Source: Tanypteryx hageni (taxonomy: Eukaryota; Arthropoda; Insecta; Odonata; Petaluridae). Taken from it: DNA of 64,000 bases. The position numbers and the translations under genes are program-made. The notes below the pieces were generated by a model that was not told where the DNA came from, made no database searches, and saw only the letters and a program-made list of their open reading frames with translations. The DNA is taken from positions 213,457,504 to 213,521,503 of the forward strand of contig CM054113.1 of assembly GCA_028673005.1 (NCBI GenBank), given 5' to 3'. How positions within the stretch are numbered: the first letter of the stretch is position 1; the number at the start of each line of letters is the position of its first letter. Shown here piece by piece: positions 13,479 through 24,812 of this stretch.

Positions 13479-14571
13479 GGGGCCATCCTTAAATGATGTC
13501 ACAGCATTTTTGGGATTTTTGAACCCCCCCCCCCTCTGTCACATAGAGCTTCACCCCCCCCCCCCCCTCCCATGTTACAAAGTTGTCACACAGTCCCTTA
13601 AGAAAGGAAGATTTTTTGTATATAACTAGAGTTAACAGACTTCAATTGCTAATAATGAAAGACGTATTCAAGAAGATTCGGTTGTTTGCAAACTGGTCTG
13701 CAGTGTTTGATTGCCATTGTGACGCGACGCCATGGCAAGTGGCATGGGTGTGCCGGCCCTTGCAATTGTGTCAAATTTTACCCTTGAACAATGAAATGCC
13801 AATATATTGGGCCGAGGGTCTAGCGGCATTAATGGCCGCTGTGTCCATGTTTAAAAATGCTCCCATGTATTCAAACATTAATGTATATACTGACAATATG
13901 GCTGTATTAGCCGCAGTCCAGAAAGGCTCTGGATTACTATTTTCATGTGATATGTATATTGCTTTGCTTATGCTACTAATAAAGGATTCGTCACGTAAGG
14001 TGACCTGGCAGTACGTTCCGACAGAGACAAATTTGGCCGATCGTCCTTCCCGGACCATCCTACCTCCCTATGCCATCTCGGCCAGCGATTGGCTCACCGC
14101 ATTTGGGGTGGTATATAGGTGGGATGACACCTGGGTAGGAGGTCGGTCAGAGTAGTCAATGTCGGGGCGTGCCGCCAGCTCAATAACAGTCAAGGAGACT
14201 AGAACATAGAGGAGGACTAGAACACCAACACAATAACAACTTAAGCTGATAATTAAGTATACAGCTTAATATAATAGTTATTGGAGTTTTTCTGTGAGGT
14301 TTAGTTTTACATTATGTTTTTCAACTGTTATTTACAAGTTTCCACCAGAGGGCCAGTGGCAGGAAAGATGAGTCAAACGGAGAATAAATAAAAGTTAGTG
14401 AATGTCACTTCAAGAAAATTAAGGAAATAAAGCACAAGATCTTGGCAAAAATCTTTACTTATTTGTGACATCACATTGTTTTACATATACTCCCCCCCCT
14501 TGTCACAAAATGTCACATATTCCCAGACCCCCCCCTCCCCCTTAAGCGTGACATCATTTAAGGATGGCCCC
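13479..14571. mobile_element. TIR element inside the hAT gene, with ATA target duplication
   Basis: Both ends read inward as GGGGCCATCCTTAAATGATG, extended to about 24 bp with a one-base difference. They are flanked by ATA at 13476-13478 and 14572-14574. Removing the insert and one ATA restores an uninterrupted hAT reading frame across the junction (LRIQGGDQDLQ), which shows the insertion directly. The subterminal regions are poly-C-rich with repeated TGTCACA. The interior carries a hepadnavirus-like RNase H frame (13583-14155) and an AATAAATAAA polyadenylation-like signal at about 14382-14393. No DNA transposase is present. Confidence 0.85.
13583..14155 (+). pseudogene. Hepadnavirus-like RNase H domain (end of a polymerase), retroelement fragment
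   Basis: The open frame looks like the final domain of an RT-RNase H polyprotein. The acidic catalytic positions are visible in order: DATP near residue 48, an AEGLAAL block, YTDNMAVL, and a final VPTETNLADRPSR. After that only about 35 residues remain, so the protein ends soon after RNase H. This motif order and spacing resemble hepadnaviral RNase H more than the retroviral type; DIRS-type elements are the main alternative. The copy at 31745-33231 shares DATP, AEGL, Y-DNM and QKG, so the two are one family. No RT is left here, so it cannot act alone. Assignment to reported arthropod HBV-like retroelements is inference. Confidence 0.6.
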
Positions 14572-15489
14572 ATACGTAATTTTAATATAGCACGAAAGTT
14601 TCCCTTGTTCGTTATGCTAGGCAGATCGGATAAACGACCGTCATCTCCATGATCTCGAAATGATATATTTTGTCGACCTAGTGTGATGGTCGTGTCAATA
14701 ATGGGCAAAGGGCGCTTTCGGTTTTCTTGCACTTGTTTCAATCTTCCCGAAATCAACATGATTGCGGTTTGCTAAAATTTCTTCAAAAATCTTTTGTCGA
14801 TTCTACAGCGCTTTTGTGATAATCATTGCGTTGGTGTTTTTCAAGTACATCACCTTTTCCCAAAAGTTGGGAAAATGCAGTAAGTGCCTTTGATACCAAA
14901 ACTCCACTCTCAACTTTACTTTTAATTGCACCAACCATTCTATGAGCAAACAAGGAACAATATTTGCAGAAAATACCCTTTTTTAATGAAGAATAAACTA
15001 GCCAGGTGTATTTATCTAGGTATCTTTTTTCAACGTTGCCTTACTTTTGATATACATAAAACGGAAAGACAATGTTTTAGCATGCAAAACCAATTTTCTA
15101 AAAGTTATTTTTTTGTTAAATTATCTAAATTCCCTGCATCCAAGTAAAAACCGATATCACTCTTTACCGTTTCAATACTACAATGTTCGATATCGAAAGA
15201 ATGAACTGATGAAATAAATGAACTGCTGTTTTTATCATCGAAGATGTCTCTTCTTAAGGAGTCCGTAGGTGGTAAGATAGAAACTGCCAATTCTTGGTCG
15301 CTCGGATTTACCTTTGTTTGTGTTTCTGAAGAATTAAGATAAAAATGCATCGTTTTCGGGCGTTTTTGTCTGTTTGGTGTAATTTTTATCTAGAGATATC
15401 TGGAAATGTTTAAAAATGATTCAGATTAACGATTAACCAACTTTAAAGATGTCTACTATGCTGAATCAAGTATAATAATATCGCAAAAT

Positions 15490-15490
<1 letters not shown>

Positions 15491-15540
<50 letters not shown>
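15491..15540. repeat. (TA)n microsatellite
   Basis: A short CACACA lead-in runs into an uninterrupted alternating TA tract of more than 40 bases. Confidence 0.97.
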
Positions 15541-15545
<5 letters not shown>

Positions 15546-17329
15546 TGAAAATGAATGTCACATCTTTAAATTATATTACTTTCATTAGGAATGAATTGAG
15601 TTATTTTTAATTAATTAAAAGTCTAATATGGCGAAAAATAAATTATAGAAAAATTACAAACTTTATAAAAATCAACTATGCAGATCACTTAGAGATTGTA
15701 ATGGAATTCGCGAAAAAGGTGTACTCACATTTTGTGACTGAATGTTCGACGCCAGTCTCAAAAAAAGTAAGTAGCACTGGTGGCATACGTACTCTTGATG
15801 CGATGAGATTTCGTATAATTGTATAACAGCTAATTTAATAGTAGTGTAATAGAATGCGGCACACGATAAAATATAGGTCAAGTCGACACTAGTATTCAAC
15901 GGATAGCACTGCCCCGGCTCACTGTCACACGCCAGCAGATCACTATATAACTGACCTTAAAACGTTGATTAACTCCTGCAAGCAGTGATGGGAAAAGGTA
16001 AATAGGTACATAGCTCAGATAGAGGTTGGGACGAACATGAGGATTGTTCGTTTTAACATATGTCCACGTTTTAATTGTGCGACTCTTCCATCTAGGGTCA
16101 AAATTATGAACTCATTTGTGGCGAAAGCTCAAATGTCCAAACCTTGCATTGATATATACCAGCTGCTTATTGCAGCGTTGCTTTTGCAGCATCAATAAAA
16201 TATGTACTTACTTCCGCCCGGCATGGTAAATTAATGCAATGGAAATCATGAATATGGGTGGGTTTATTTTTAGAAATGTATTCAAAATACTACAGAGCCT
16301 CCTGGTGGGGAACATTTCAACTATCTTCAACAATTCCGCATTTAAGGTTATACCAGTTTCTCGTAAGAGATGATAGTATGGTAAAATTGCACGATAATAA
16401 TATTTTCTATCAAAATCTTCTTTTCAACTTATGTTTTCCAACAATTGCTTATATTAGATACTCGTACGCTTTTTAATTTTAATGTTTTAAGCGATATATG
16501 CAAACAATAAAGGACTATAAATACTTTTTATGAAATTTCAATAATGTAGTTAACAGGCCATGTTGTTGTTGTTGTCCAATAACCATTCGGGGACAAAAGG
16601 TAATGGTATATTGTCACGGTGGGGTGACCCGTGGCCTTCACATATGATAGAGGTGAAGTATCATTGTTCTTTTCTGATACACTGACAATACGCACTTAAT
16701 ATATAGATTGTAACATTGTGAAACTTGCATTGCATCTTCATTGTATCCTTTTGGTAAAGTATTGAGTTGCGAAATAAGGCGTATAAGCTGATTCGGTCAC
16801 AAGGAAAAATAAAGACGAGAATCATGGGGAATTTAGAAATGTTCGGGAATCCCAAGTTTGCTTTCCATTTCTGCGATTTTTATGTTCTATTATAAATACT
16901 TGGAGATGGTGTAAGAATGCCTGGTCCGTTTGTGCCGAAAATGAAGCATAGAGGAGGAACCTTCCACATTATGACGGCCCGCCCGCCTACTGTAGCACTT
17001 TTGATCCGAAGAGTATCCAAGGGGGGGGGGGGGCGATCGCCCCTCCATTGGATCCGCCCCTGGCGTATTCAGGCAGCGTCCGCTTATCGAACAGGTTACG
17101 TTCCTTGAGAAGCGTTCGATCAGCGGTTGTTCGATAATCGGACAGTAGAAACACCTATTATAAAGGGGGTTGCGTTCCCAGAAATCAAAATTTATGCACA
17201 AAAAGACCGTTTTAAGCTATTTTAATCATAAAATCCAACGTTATATCAACTATTATGTATATAAAGCCATATGTAGTAATATTAGAGTATTTGGAGTATG
17301 AAGTAAGAGTATCAGAGCCTTCGAAGAGA
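15541..17329. other. Intergenic DNA with a transposon end
   Basis: No gene is seen. A 13-base G run at 17021-17033 is followed by CTCCATTGGATCCGCCCCTG (17043-17062). Reverse complemented, that is a typical CAGGGGCGGATCC DNA-transposon terminus. Its partner end was not found. Confidence 0.45.
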
Positions 17330-17399
17330 AGAGACCAGCAACAGCAGTAATCTTTTCTTCCTTTCCAGGTTCCTTTCAGGTGGAAAAGATTTTCTCTGG

Positions 17400-18140
17400 G
17401 GTAATGGCTCCCACCTGTGGCAAGCTCTCAGAGAGAAATCGGTGATAGGTCAGCGGACTATCGTAGGAGTCTACGGCGGACGGAGAGTACAGGCGAGGAT
17501 ACCAGTAGAATAAGGGTCATAGCCCCCGCCAGTGGCAAGCGTCTTATTCGAACGTTTCCCCTTGCTTTCCCAACAGGCCCCTTGCGGGTATTATCACACT
17601 ATCCGTAAGGTTAGGTGTGCCTAGGGCGACGCAGAAGGAGCGTTGTTGGGCCCCACCCGCGGTAACCCTCCTCGCTAACCACTGCGCCGAAGAGGGCTCG
17701 CCCTCAATTTTTAGCATAAATTTAGCCCCATAAGGGAATCCCCGTCTGGGATAGCTCCGAGCCCACCAGGAAGGAGCTAAAAAACGGGTCTTTTCAGAGC
17801 CATAAATCTTGCCCCACCAGGGACCCGCTAAAGCCACATCCCCGTCAGGGAGGAGCTTTTCTTTGCGGAATACTCCATCTGGGTCTCCACAAGCGGTTTT
17901 TTCCCCCATCCGGGATTTAGGCTGCCAGGCCACGTAAGAGACTGAAGCCGCGACCTCACTAGGAGGATCGTAGCCCCCTCAGGGACGAAACAGCGCTTCC
18001 CTTCAGGAAAGCGCATTTGAAGGGTATATTTTGCTCACTAATCTTTCGGCTGAAAGCAATGAACACGGGGCAAGGCTAACCAAGAACCTCACCCGTAGCG
18101 AGTAAGCTTGCCGCACTCGGCAGAGACCGCACTCGGTCCG
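17400..18140 (+). other. G+C-rich LINE leader with repeated CCC/GGG mini-hairpins
   Basis: Short stem-loops of the form CCC-N3-6-GGG recur: GCCCCATAAGGGA (~17724), TCCCCGTCTGGGA (~17738), GCCCCACCAGGGA (~17812), TCCCCGTCAGGGA (~17839), CCCCCATCCGGGA (~17905) and GCCCCCTCAGGGA (~17973). Open frames here are long because stops are rare in G+C-rich DNA, and none has a protein motif. It is most simply the structured 5' leader of the downstream LINE. Confidence 0.5.
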
Positions 18141-18159
18141 GACATCTTTCCCTCTTCTT

Positions 18160-19860
18160 TTTTTTTAGGCCCCCCTTTTTTCCTCTTCTAACCAGTAATT
18201 TTACTTTTCTAAACTTTTAGTGTACGACTTTATTTGATTTCTTGTAATTTTAATTTAATTTAATTATTATCTGTATTTGTATTTAGAACTTAGATTTGAT
18301 TAATTACCCATTATAATTATCGTGACCATACAATTAAAAGACGTAGAAATTACTTATCTGATTGTTTTAGACTTATTTTGACTTTATAAACTTATACTTT
18401 AATTTAGCAGATAGTTATAGCCTTTTAAAAAATTTCACTTTAGAACTCCCAGATTTTAGGAAAATTTGTGATTTACCTTACTAATCTCCCAAATTGATTT
18501 ATTACCATTTGCCATAAAATTCCTAAGCCTTAATATTAAGCATCCCATTTCAATTTTGATTAATTGTATTTGAATTTTTAATCCGGTTCATTACTAGTTT
18601 CACTTTTAATTTGCCCAAAACTATTTAATTTTATTTGTTTTTCCTAATTGAATTGAAATATATTTCAGTAGTAGTAAATATTATCCTAGTTTGCTTTAGA
18701 GTTCCTTAGCCTTAAAATCTACGTTATTTAAATTCGTGATTTGAAATAAATTGTATTCTCCTAAACTTAGTTAATTGGGTTTATTATTAGCCTTAACTTC
18801 ACGTTTTTCCCTTCTCCTAGTTATAAACAATAACCTTACATTCTATCTCTTGCAGATAACCTAAGTAACGCTTTTCCTTTCCTAGCTATATATAATAATT
18901 TGAGTCCTTATATTAAAATTTTTCTCCATTTCCCACCAGATAATAACTTGAACCTAACTTATCCTCAGTAAAATAAAAATCAGCCTAATTACTCCACTAG
19001 TTAGCGTCTTACCTTGAATTAAATACCAAAATAAATAATTTGACCTGATATTCCGAATTATAAAACTTAACCAACCTTACTTAGCAACTTTCCTCGGGAT
19101 AATAATAATCTTAGATATTAACCTTACTTTCTACCTCTTTCAGATAAATCCACTAAAGTTTTTCTTTTTCTAGTTATTATAATTTGAGTGTAAATATTAA
19201 TTTTATCTCCATTTATCTTAGAGAAATAAATTTAGCTTAAGTTTTTTCTAACTGACGTTCCCCTTGAATTGAACACCTATTAGTTCAAAATTAAAACACA
19301 AACAACATTAATTATTAATTAACAACTTCCCCGAGATATAATATCTTAACTTAATAAAAACCTTATTTTGTACTCCCGCAGAAAATTAATTAACGTTTTT
19401 CCTTCTCCTATTTTTACTAATCTTAGATATTAATCTTACTTTCCATCTCTTCCGGATAAATTAACGAACGTTCTCATTTCCTAGTTATAATAACTTTAGT
19501 CTAAATATTAACTTTCTCTCCATCTCCCACCAGATAACAACTTGGTTTTATTTATCTCAGTAAAATAAAATTAGCTTAAGTACTTTGTAATTGACGTCTT
19601 TCCTTGAATTAAAAATAACTAAATTTGAAATTAAAACTTAGCCAACCTTAACTACTAATTGGCGACTTACCTCGGATATAATATCTTAACTTAAATATAA
19701 ACCTTATTTTCTATCCTCCGTAGATAAATTAATTAACGTTTTTCCTTCTCCGAGTTATACTAATATTAGACATTAATCTTACTTTCCATCTCTTCCAGAT
19801 AAATTAACGAAAGATTTTCATTTCTTAATCATAATAATTTTGGACATTAACCTCTCCTTG
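18160..19860 (+). repeat. Pyrimidine-rich tandem repeat array in the LINE leader
   Basis: Degenerate units of about 72-80 bp recur. Each has a stretch like CTTACTTTCCATCTCTTCCAG followed by ATAAATTAAC, near 18835, 18915, 19121, 19362, 19434, 19510, 19703 and 19778. The last part shows a higher-order period of about 341 bp (19362 to 19703; 19434 to 19778). Every unit looks like a 3' splice site on the plus strand. There are no long open frames. The array sits directly before ORF1. Confidence 0.6.
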
Positions 19861-19991
19861 TTAGTTAGCACTTAACCGCCAAGATTCCCTCCACAGAACC
19901 GGTAACGAAGGGCGCACCTCGGGGCCCCGCCAGCGCCTTAATAAAGAATAATTATCTTTTACAGGAATATCAGGCTTTTAAGGATCAGAAA

Positions 19992-21275
19992 ATGCCGGCC
20001 TATAACCAAAGAAGAGCAGAAAGCAGCAGCGAATCCGAGGAAAATGCAGAAAAATCCCCTAAAGAGATCCAGGAACAAGGGGAAATCCAAGTCCTCTAAA
20101 CCCAAGGGCCAACCCACCCAAAAAATCCCCACAAAAGACCCCCGCACCCAAGTATCCACCTCCGGCTCTACCCAGTCCCCTGACTCTCCCATCCCTAGCC
20201 GCACGGCAACCACTCCTCCGACAACTACCACACCCCGACCTCTCTCCAACAAACAAACCACCTCCAGACCTCCGCCCAGCTCACCCCCTGCCACACGCCC
20301 CCCATCCTTTACCTAGGTCGTAGTTGAAGATCTACCTCGGGAGACGACCCAGAAATCCTTTTTTGGAACGTTGAGGCGACTTTCTCTTTCATAGCAATGA
20401 TTGAGATTATAGTTTATCAGACGGAGAGGAAAGCAAAAGTGAAGGTGCCGAATGACAAAATTCCGGAGATGCGGGAAAGAAAGAGAGAGATTGAGCACGC
20501 CGTAGGGAAGACCCAAAAATTCTCAGCTCTTACAGGTCGACCGGAGAGAGAGAAGAGAGCCACCAACGTACCGACATTCTCCATCGTCATTAGAGGGGTA
20601 CATCCAGAAAACGACGTTAAGGAATTCAGGGAAGAGCTGGAAGCGCAGGAATTCGACATAAAGAAAATATGGCGAATCAATTCTAGGGCAAACAACAGGC
20701 CGATCTCCCTCCTGCGCGTCATCACAGACGAAGAGGAAACGATGACCCGCATTCTAGACGAAGGTTTTAATATGTTTGGCCGCAGGTACCGCTGCGAAAC
20801 ATCCCACCCGCCCCCAGCGCATCCGGCCCAATGCGGAAGATGCCAATCCTTCGCCCACACCACCACGAACTGCATAGAGGACGCGACGTGCGGTCGATGC
20901 GGGAAGGCCCGCCGAGCATGGCAGTGCGAAGCAGAGATCCTCCGCTGCGCCAACTGTGGCGGCCCACACGCAGCAGGAAACTGGAGATGCCCACGTCTCC
21001 CCCAGGCTGCCGCCTCCCTCGAGACTTCGGTTCCGCTCCGACTCGCGCCGCAGGCAGAAGACGGAGCAAGGAAAGCAGCGGAGGACCCGGTGACCGTAGC
21101 AGAGGTCACCAAGCTGCTGGCAATCGTGCTGACAAACGTCCACCCCCAGGAGCGGGCCACGGTGGCCAACATACTCGACCAGGCAACAACCTCCGTATTC
21201 GGGTTGAGCCAAACCATGAACTATAACAGGAGTCATGTCTTCCCACCCCTCACCTATGCATCCCTGGTCAAATGA
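19992..21275 (+). pseudogene. LINE ORF1, gag-like nucleic-acid-binding protein
   Basis: ORF1 proteins of Jockey-type elements bind the element's RNA and assist reverse transcription. Here an ATG at 19992 opens 35 codons, then the frame switches to a proline/threonine/serine-rich segment (to 20316). After another break the main part runs 20397-21275. That part has a lysine-rich start, a PRE-C2HC-like central region, and three zinc knuckles: CGRCQSFAHTTTNC, CGRCGKARRAWQC and CANCGGPHAAGNWRC. It ends 34 bases before ORF2. The two N-terminal frame changes make it a broken gene, although the last 290 codons are intact. Confidence 0.8.
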
Positions 21276-21309
21276 TTCGTACCGTCTCCCCTCTAATTTT
21301 TAGGAAACG

Positions 21310-24023
21310 TTGATGGGGCACATCCAAGTGGGATTGGCCAACGTCAGAGGAGCGCTCCAATCGAAGAAGAAGCTAATCGAGAACGCACTGCACGAAGAAC
21401 AAATTTCCATCATGGGACTAGCAGAGACGTTCCTCAAGGGCCGCCACCGATTCCACATAACGGGATTCCGCATCATCAGAAGAGACAGTCCCACCCAGCG
21501 CATAAATAGAAATAATTTTACAGCTATTGAAATTAACATCCCAGCCCAAATATCCACGGAAACTGTCGCTGCGCTATTTGGTCTTTCAGAAATTGGCGAC
21601 ACAATCATCGCAGCATGCTACATCCCACCTGGAGACGCGTTCCCGCACCAACTGCTGGACTTTCTACAGCCGAGAGGAAATTTCATCCTAATAGGAGACC
21701 TCAACGCAAGATCCACGACATGCGGAGACCACAGGACGAACACCGCCGGACGACAAATGGAGAAGTATCTCCTCTCCCACAATATATTCCATATAGACAT
21801 TCTATCATCGACTCTATTCTCCTCCACAGGCTTCTCCAACCCGGACCACGCCATCACGAACGCAGCGCTAGCGAGATTCGTCGAAGATGCCAAGGTTTTG
21901 GGAACAATCACCTCAGACCACCTGCCATTCACCTTCCCCATTAGGGTGGGGAATGTCCCACCGTTCTACACGATCATCGGAAGGCAGGATTGGAAAAAAA
22001 CAGACTGGGACCGTTTCGACACAATCATCGAAGAGAGGCTGCGCGACATCACGCCACCAACATCGATTGCCGAAGTGGACAATTGTATCGACTCTCTCAA
22101 CGGCGCATTCTCCCATGCCACAGCAGAATGCATCCCCATGAGGAATATTGATCCCTATAAACCAGCTCTCCCTGATTTCGTAGTAAACCTAATCAAACAA
22201 AACCGCTCTATCCACAGGCAATACACCAGGACGAAAGACAGGAATCTGAGGGCCATATGGAATAGAAACAACGCGCTCATAAGGAGAAGAACGAAACAAC
22301 ACGTCAACGACCAATGAAACCACGCCTGCCAAAAGTTGGACTACAGGGATGGCGGCCGCTTTTGGAACAAGTTCAAGGTTCTAACGGGACAAAAGAGAAT
22401 CACGAGGTTCCACCTCGTCTCTCAGCATGGCGTCATCATCGACAAAGAAGCCGACATGGCAGAGGAATTTTCCCGAAATCTGCAGGAAATCCACTCTTTC
22501 ATAAACGACGAAAGGTTTGATGGCGATTTTCTCCGAGAAACCAAAGTTGCAATTAATAACAGACTTTCTTTTCTACTCCCAATAGACAAACTAGAAGAAC
22601 TGCGAGAGATAAGCGACTACGAGCTGAAAGAGGCACTAAGGAATACGAAACAAGCAGCGCCAGGACCGGTCGGAATCACAAAGGAATATCTCCGACGAGC
22701 ACCATCTAGCATGAAGGGAAGGAAGGGAAATAGCCTGCGGAGAGACAGAATAAAAAAATGTTCATTAAAAAAGAACATTTTTTTATTCTGTCTCTCCGCA
22801 GGCTATTTCCCTTCCTACTGGAAAAAGGCGACAACGGTCTTGATCCCCAAACCGGGTAAAGACGCTACCAACGCCATGAATTACAGACCCATCTGTCTAA
22901 CGAGCGTTGTAGGCAAACTCTTGGAAAAAATAGTGAAAGGAATTATCAACCCTGCCCTGGAAGAGTCATGAGCATTGCCCCAGCACCAGTTCGGTTTTCG
23001 TGCACAGTCGACCCACTGACTCTACTCTCCACCACGGCCGCGGAAAGTATAAACCGCGGCCATTGCACTGCGGGAATATTTCTCGACATAGAGCGAGCCT
23101 TCGACAATCTATGGCATGAGAGTCTTATTCGCAAGGTGTCCGACTCCCAAGCCGTCGATGATATAACGAAACGATTTCTCATTTCCTTCATTACAGGCAG
23201 ATCAGCGAGAGTTAAAATGGGAAACTCCATATCAGAGCCATACTTAATTCACTCCGGCGTGCCGAAAGGGGCAGTACTCTCGCCCCTACTATACATTTTA
23301 TATTGCGCTGATATTCTTGCTTCTCCCACACAGGTCACCGTAGCGCAATACGCAGATGGCAAGGCACTATGGGCAACTGCGCCGACTACTACAATAGCAA
23401 CGGAGAAACTACAAGACCGATTGGAGGACTTAGAGGTTTGGTTAAAAAAATGGCACCTCAGGCCTAACCCCACTAAATCCGCTTTCCTCTTATTCCACTA
23501 TAGGTTCTCCATAAGGAACGAGAGATTCATCCCAAGAGTCTCCCTCAAGCTGTGGCGGGAGACCACAAGGCCGCAGAAGGAAGCCAAATATCTTGGGGTG
23601 ACCATGGATCAACACCTCCTCTTCACCAGCCACATCAAGGACGTGACACGCAGAGCCGCGAGAAGGACCAAGCTACTAAGGGCAGTAAAAGCAGGCGGAC
23701 GAGGAGCGTCAACCGCAACATGCCTCACACTCTATGAGGCATTCATCCGACCGGTGTTGGAGTACGCAACAGTGGCCATCACACCGTACTACCCGTACCA
23801 TCACAAAAAGATGGCATCCCTTGAGATAGCAGTGCTACGCCAAGCCCTCGGCCTGCAGCACGACGAGCACCGCGAGTACGTGTACCGGGAGGCCAACATC
23901 GAGCCCCTCCCACACGAAATGGCGAGGATGCGCTGCAGAGCAACCGACCGGTTTAGGCGATTCAACCTCCTCCTCCTATCCTCAACCCTCCGACCCCTCT
24001 CCTACGCCTCAAACGCCGGATAA
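21310..24023 (+). pseudogene. LINE ORF2, endonuclease and reverse transcriptase
   Basis: The first 335 codons are an EEP-type endonuclease: LANVRG, AETFL, IGDLNAR and SDHLP are its metal and catalytic motifs. An in-frame TGA at 22315 interrupts the frame, which continues unchanged into the RT (RFWNKFKVLTG, then LIPKPGKD, YRPICLTS, GKLLEK). A second in-frame TGA at 22969 is followed by QHQFGFRAQST, then a frameshift near 23015. The rest (22968-24023) has FLDIERAFD, GVPKGAVLSPLLY and a mutated catalytic box YADG at 23349-23360 where YADD is expected. A 97-bp palindrome at 22720-22816 is an in-frame insertion. The element cannot encode active RT. Confidence 0.88.
22720..22816. repeat. Perfect palindrome inside the RT gene, 44-bp arms
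   Basis: Arms 22720-22763 and 22773-22816 are exact reverse complements, including matched runs of seven A and seven T, around a nine-base loop ATTAAAAAA. The right arm continues naturally into conserved RT sequence (AGYFPSYWKKA), so the left arm is the extra, inverted copy. The reading frame stays open across it. Confidence 0.97.
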
Positions 24024-24790
24024 AACACAAAATACCGTCCCCAGGCAGGACAATAGCGAAACACTACCCGCTTTATTATCCGGCGGAAAACGTCAACCTT
24101 CGCTTCATCCATTCCCACATCCCCATCCCCGATCACTTATCTCCGACGCCGGGATGGCCTCTGCAGCTTCCGAAGAAGAGGAAGAGGAGACCAATCTGAA
24201 GTGCTAGTTATCTCAAAGTTCCACCCATTGTGAAATTATCCCATACCAGTGATAAAATAATTCCAAAGAGAAAATGAACTTATTACAATATATTATGCCA
24301 CTGTTATATCTAGATATGATTTAATTTATTTGTTACAAATTATTAATACTGTTATTTTCATATTATTTATTTATCATTACTGTTATCTTCACCTATTGTT
24401 GTTACTCCAATGCATCTCTTGTTACTATTATTATTATTTATTTATTATTTATCATTGTTATCCCTCCACATATTTGCTATGCCTTATTATTAAACCTATT
24501 GTAATTTGAAAAGAGTCAGGCTGCATTCGGAAGGTTTTCCGGGTTTCCCTTCCGGCCTTGGGCAAATGCCAGGCGACGTCATCCCGGAGTTAGGAATACA
24601 GTTCTGCCAAATGGCTTAAATTAATTAAAAATATTGACCAACACATGCGGTCCAACCCAAAGAGGAATTAAGCCTAAACGGGCATTGCCATGGACCGAAC
24701 ATGATTAAAAGAAATAAAATATAATACGAATGTAATAATGAAACTGTAAAAGGGCAAATAAATAATTATGTCTGTGGCAATAAAGAACTA
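24024..24790 (+). other. LINE 3' UTR
   Basis: A+T-rich sequence following ORF2. It holds a G+C-richer block (24515-24600) with TTTTCCGGGTTTCCCTTCCGG, then AAATAAATAA just before the TTGAA tail. No frame is supported. Confidence 0.6.
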
Positions 24791-24812
24791 TTGAATTGAA
24801 TTGAATTGAATT
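24791..24812 (+). repeat. LINE 3' tail of TTGAA repeats
   Basis: Four consecutive TTGAA units end the element in place of a poly(A) tail, as seen in several non-LTR clades. Confidence 0.8.

Larger units (their letters stand above)
11800..15350 (-). pseudogene. hAT transposase (ZMYM1/DUF4371-like), decayed and interrupted
   Basis: Minus-strand pieces read in order along a ZMYM1-like hAT transposase. From 15350 there is a start with a DIGFYLDAGNLDNLTKK-type segment that normally precedes a TTF zinc finger. At 14759-14581 there is GRLKQVQENRKR...TLGRQNISFRDHGDDG. At 13475-12887 there is a DUF4371/RNase-H-like core with SILFDETTD, VPCQSHSFNLTLS and CDIRWVERR. At 12684-12400 there is a KPRYAYGR...EEYYRRNVFVP segment. 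Near 12200 the tail reaches YPNCKLLRYCMVALPAS and then diverges. Stops and frameshifts lie between the pieces, and 13479-14571 is a later insertion. The gene is dead. Confidence 0.82.
17330..24812 (+). mobile_element. Jockey-type non-LTR retrotransposon (LINE), inactive copy
   Basis: The order is leader, gag-like ORF1 with CCHC knuckles, ORF2 with apurinic-type endonuclease then reverse transcriptase, A+T-rich 3' UTR, and a TTGAA-repeat tail at 24791-24812. No RNase H domain is present. This layout fits the Jockey superfamily. The 5' limit is uncertain: the G+C-rich leader starts near 17330, but I could not define a target duplication. ORF1 and ORF2 both carry breaks, so the copy is not functional. 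Confidence 0.8.

Noticed and set aside
17544..17933. A 129-codon minus-strand frame in the LINE leader.
   Set aside because: G+C-rich sequence with few stops, and no motif; it follows the mini-hairpins rather than codons.
20417..21217. A 266-codon minus-strand frame over LINE ORF1.
   Set aside because: It is a shadow: the plus-strand frame has three CCHC knuckles, and the minus frame has no domain.
22315..22971. Two in-frame TGA codons in LINE ORF2 as possible recoding (selenocysteine or readthrough).
   Set aside because: The same ORF also has a frameshift, YADG and an inserted palindrome, so simple mutational decay explains them.
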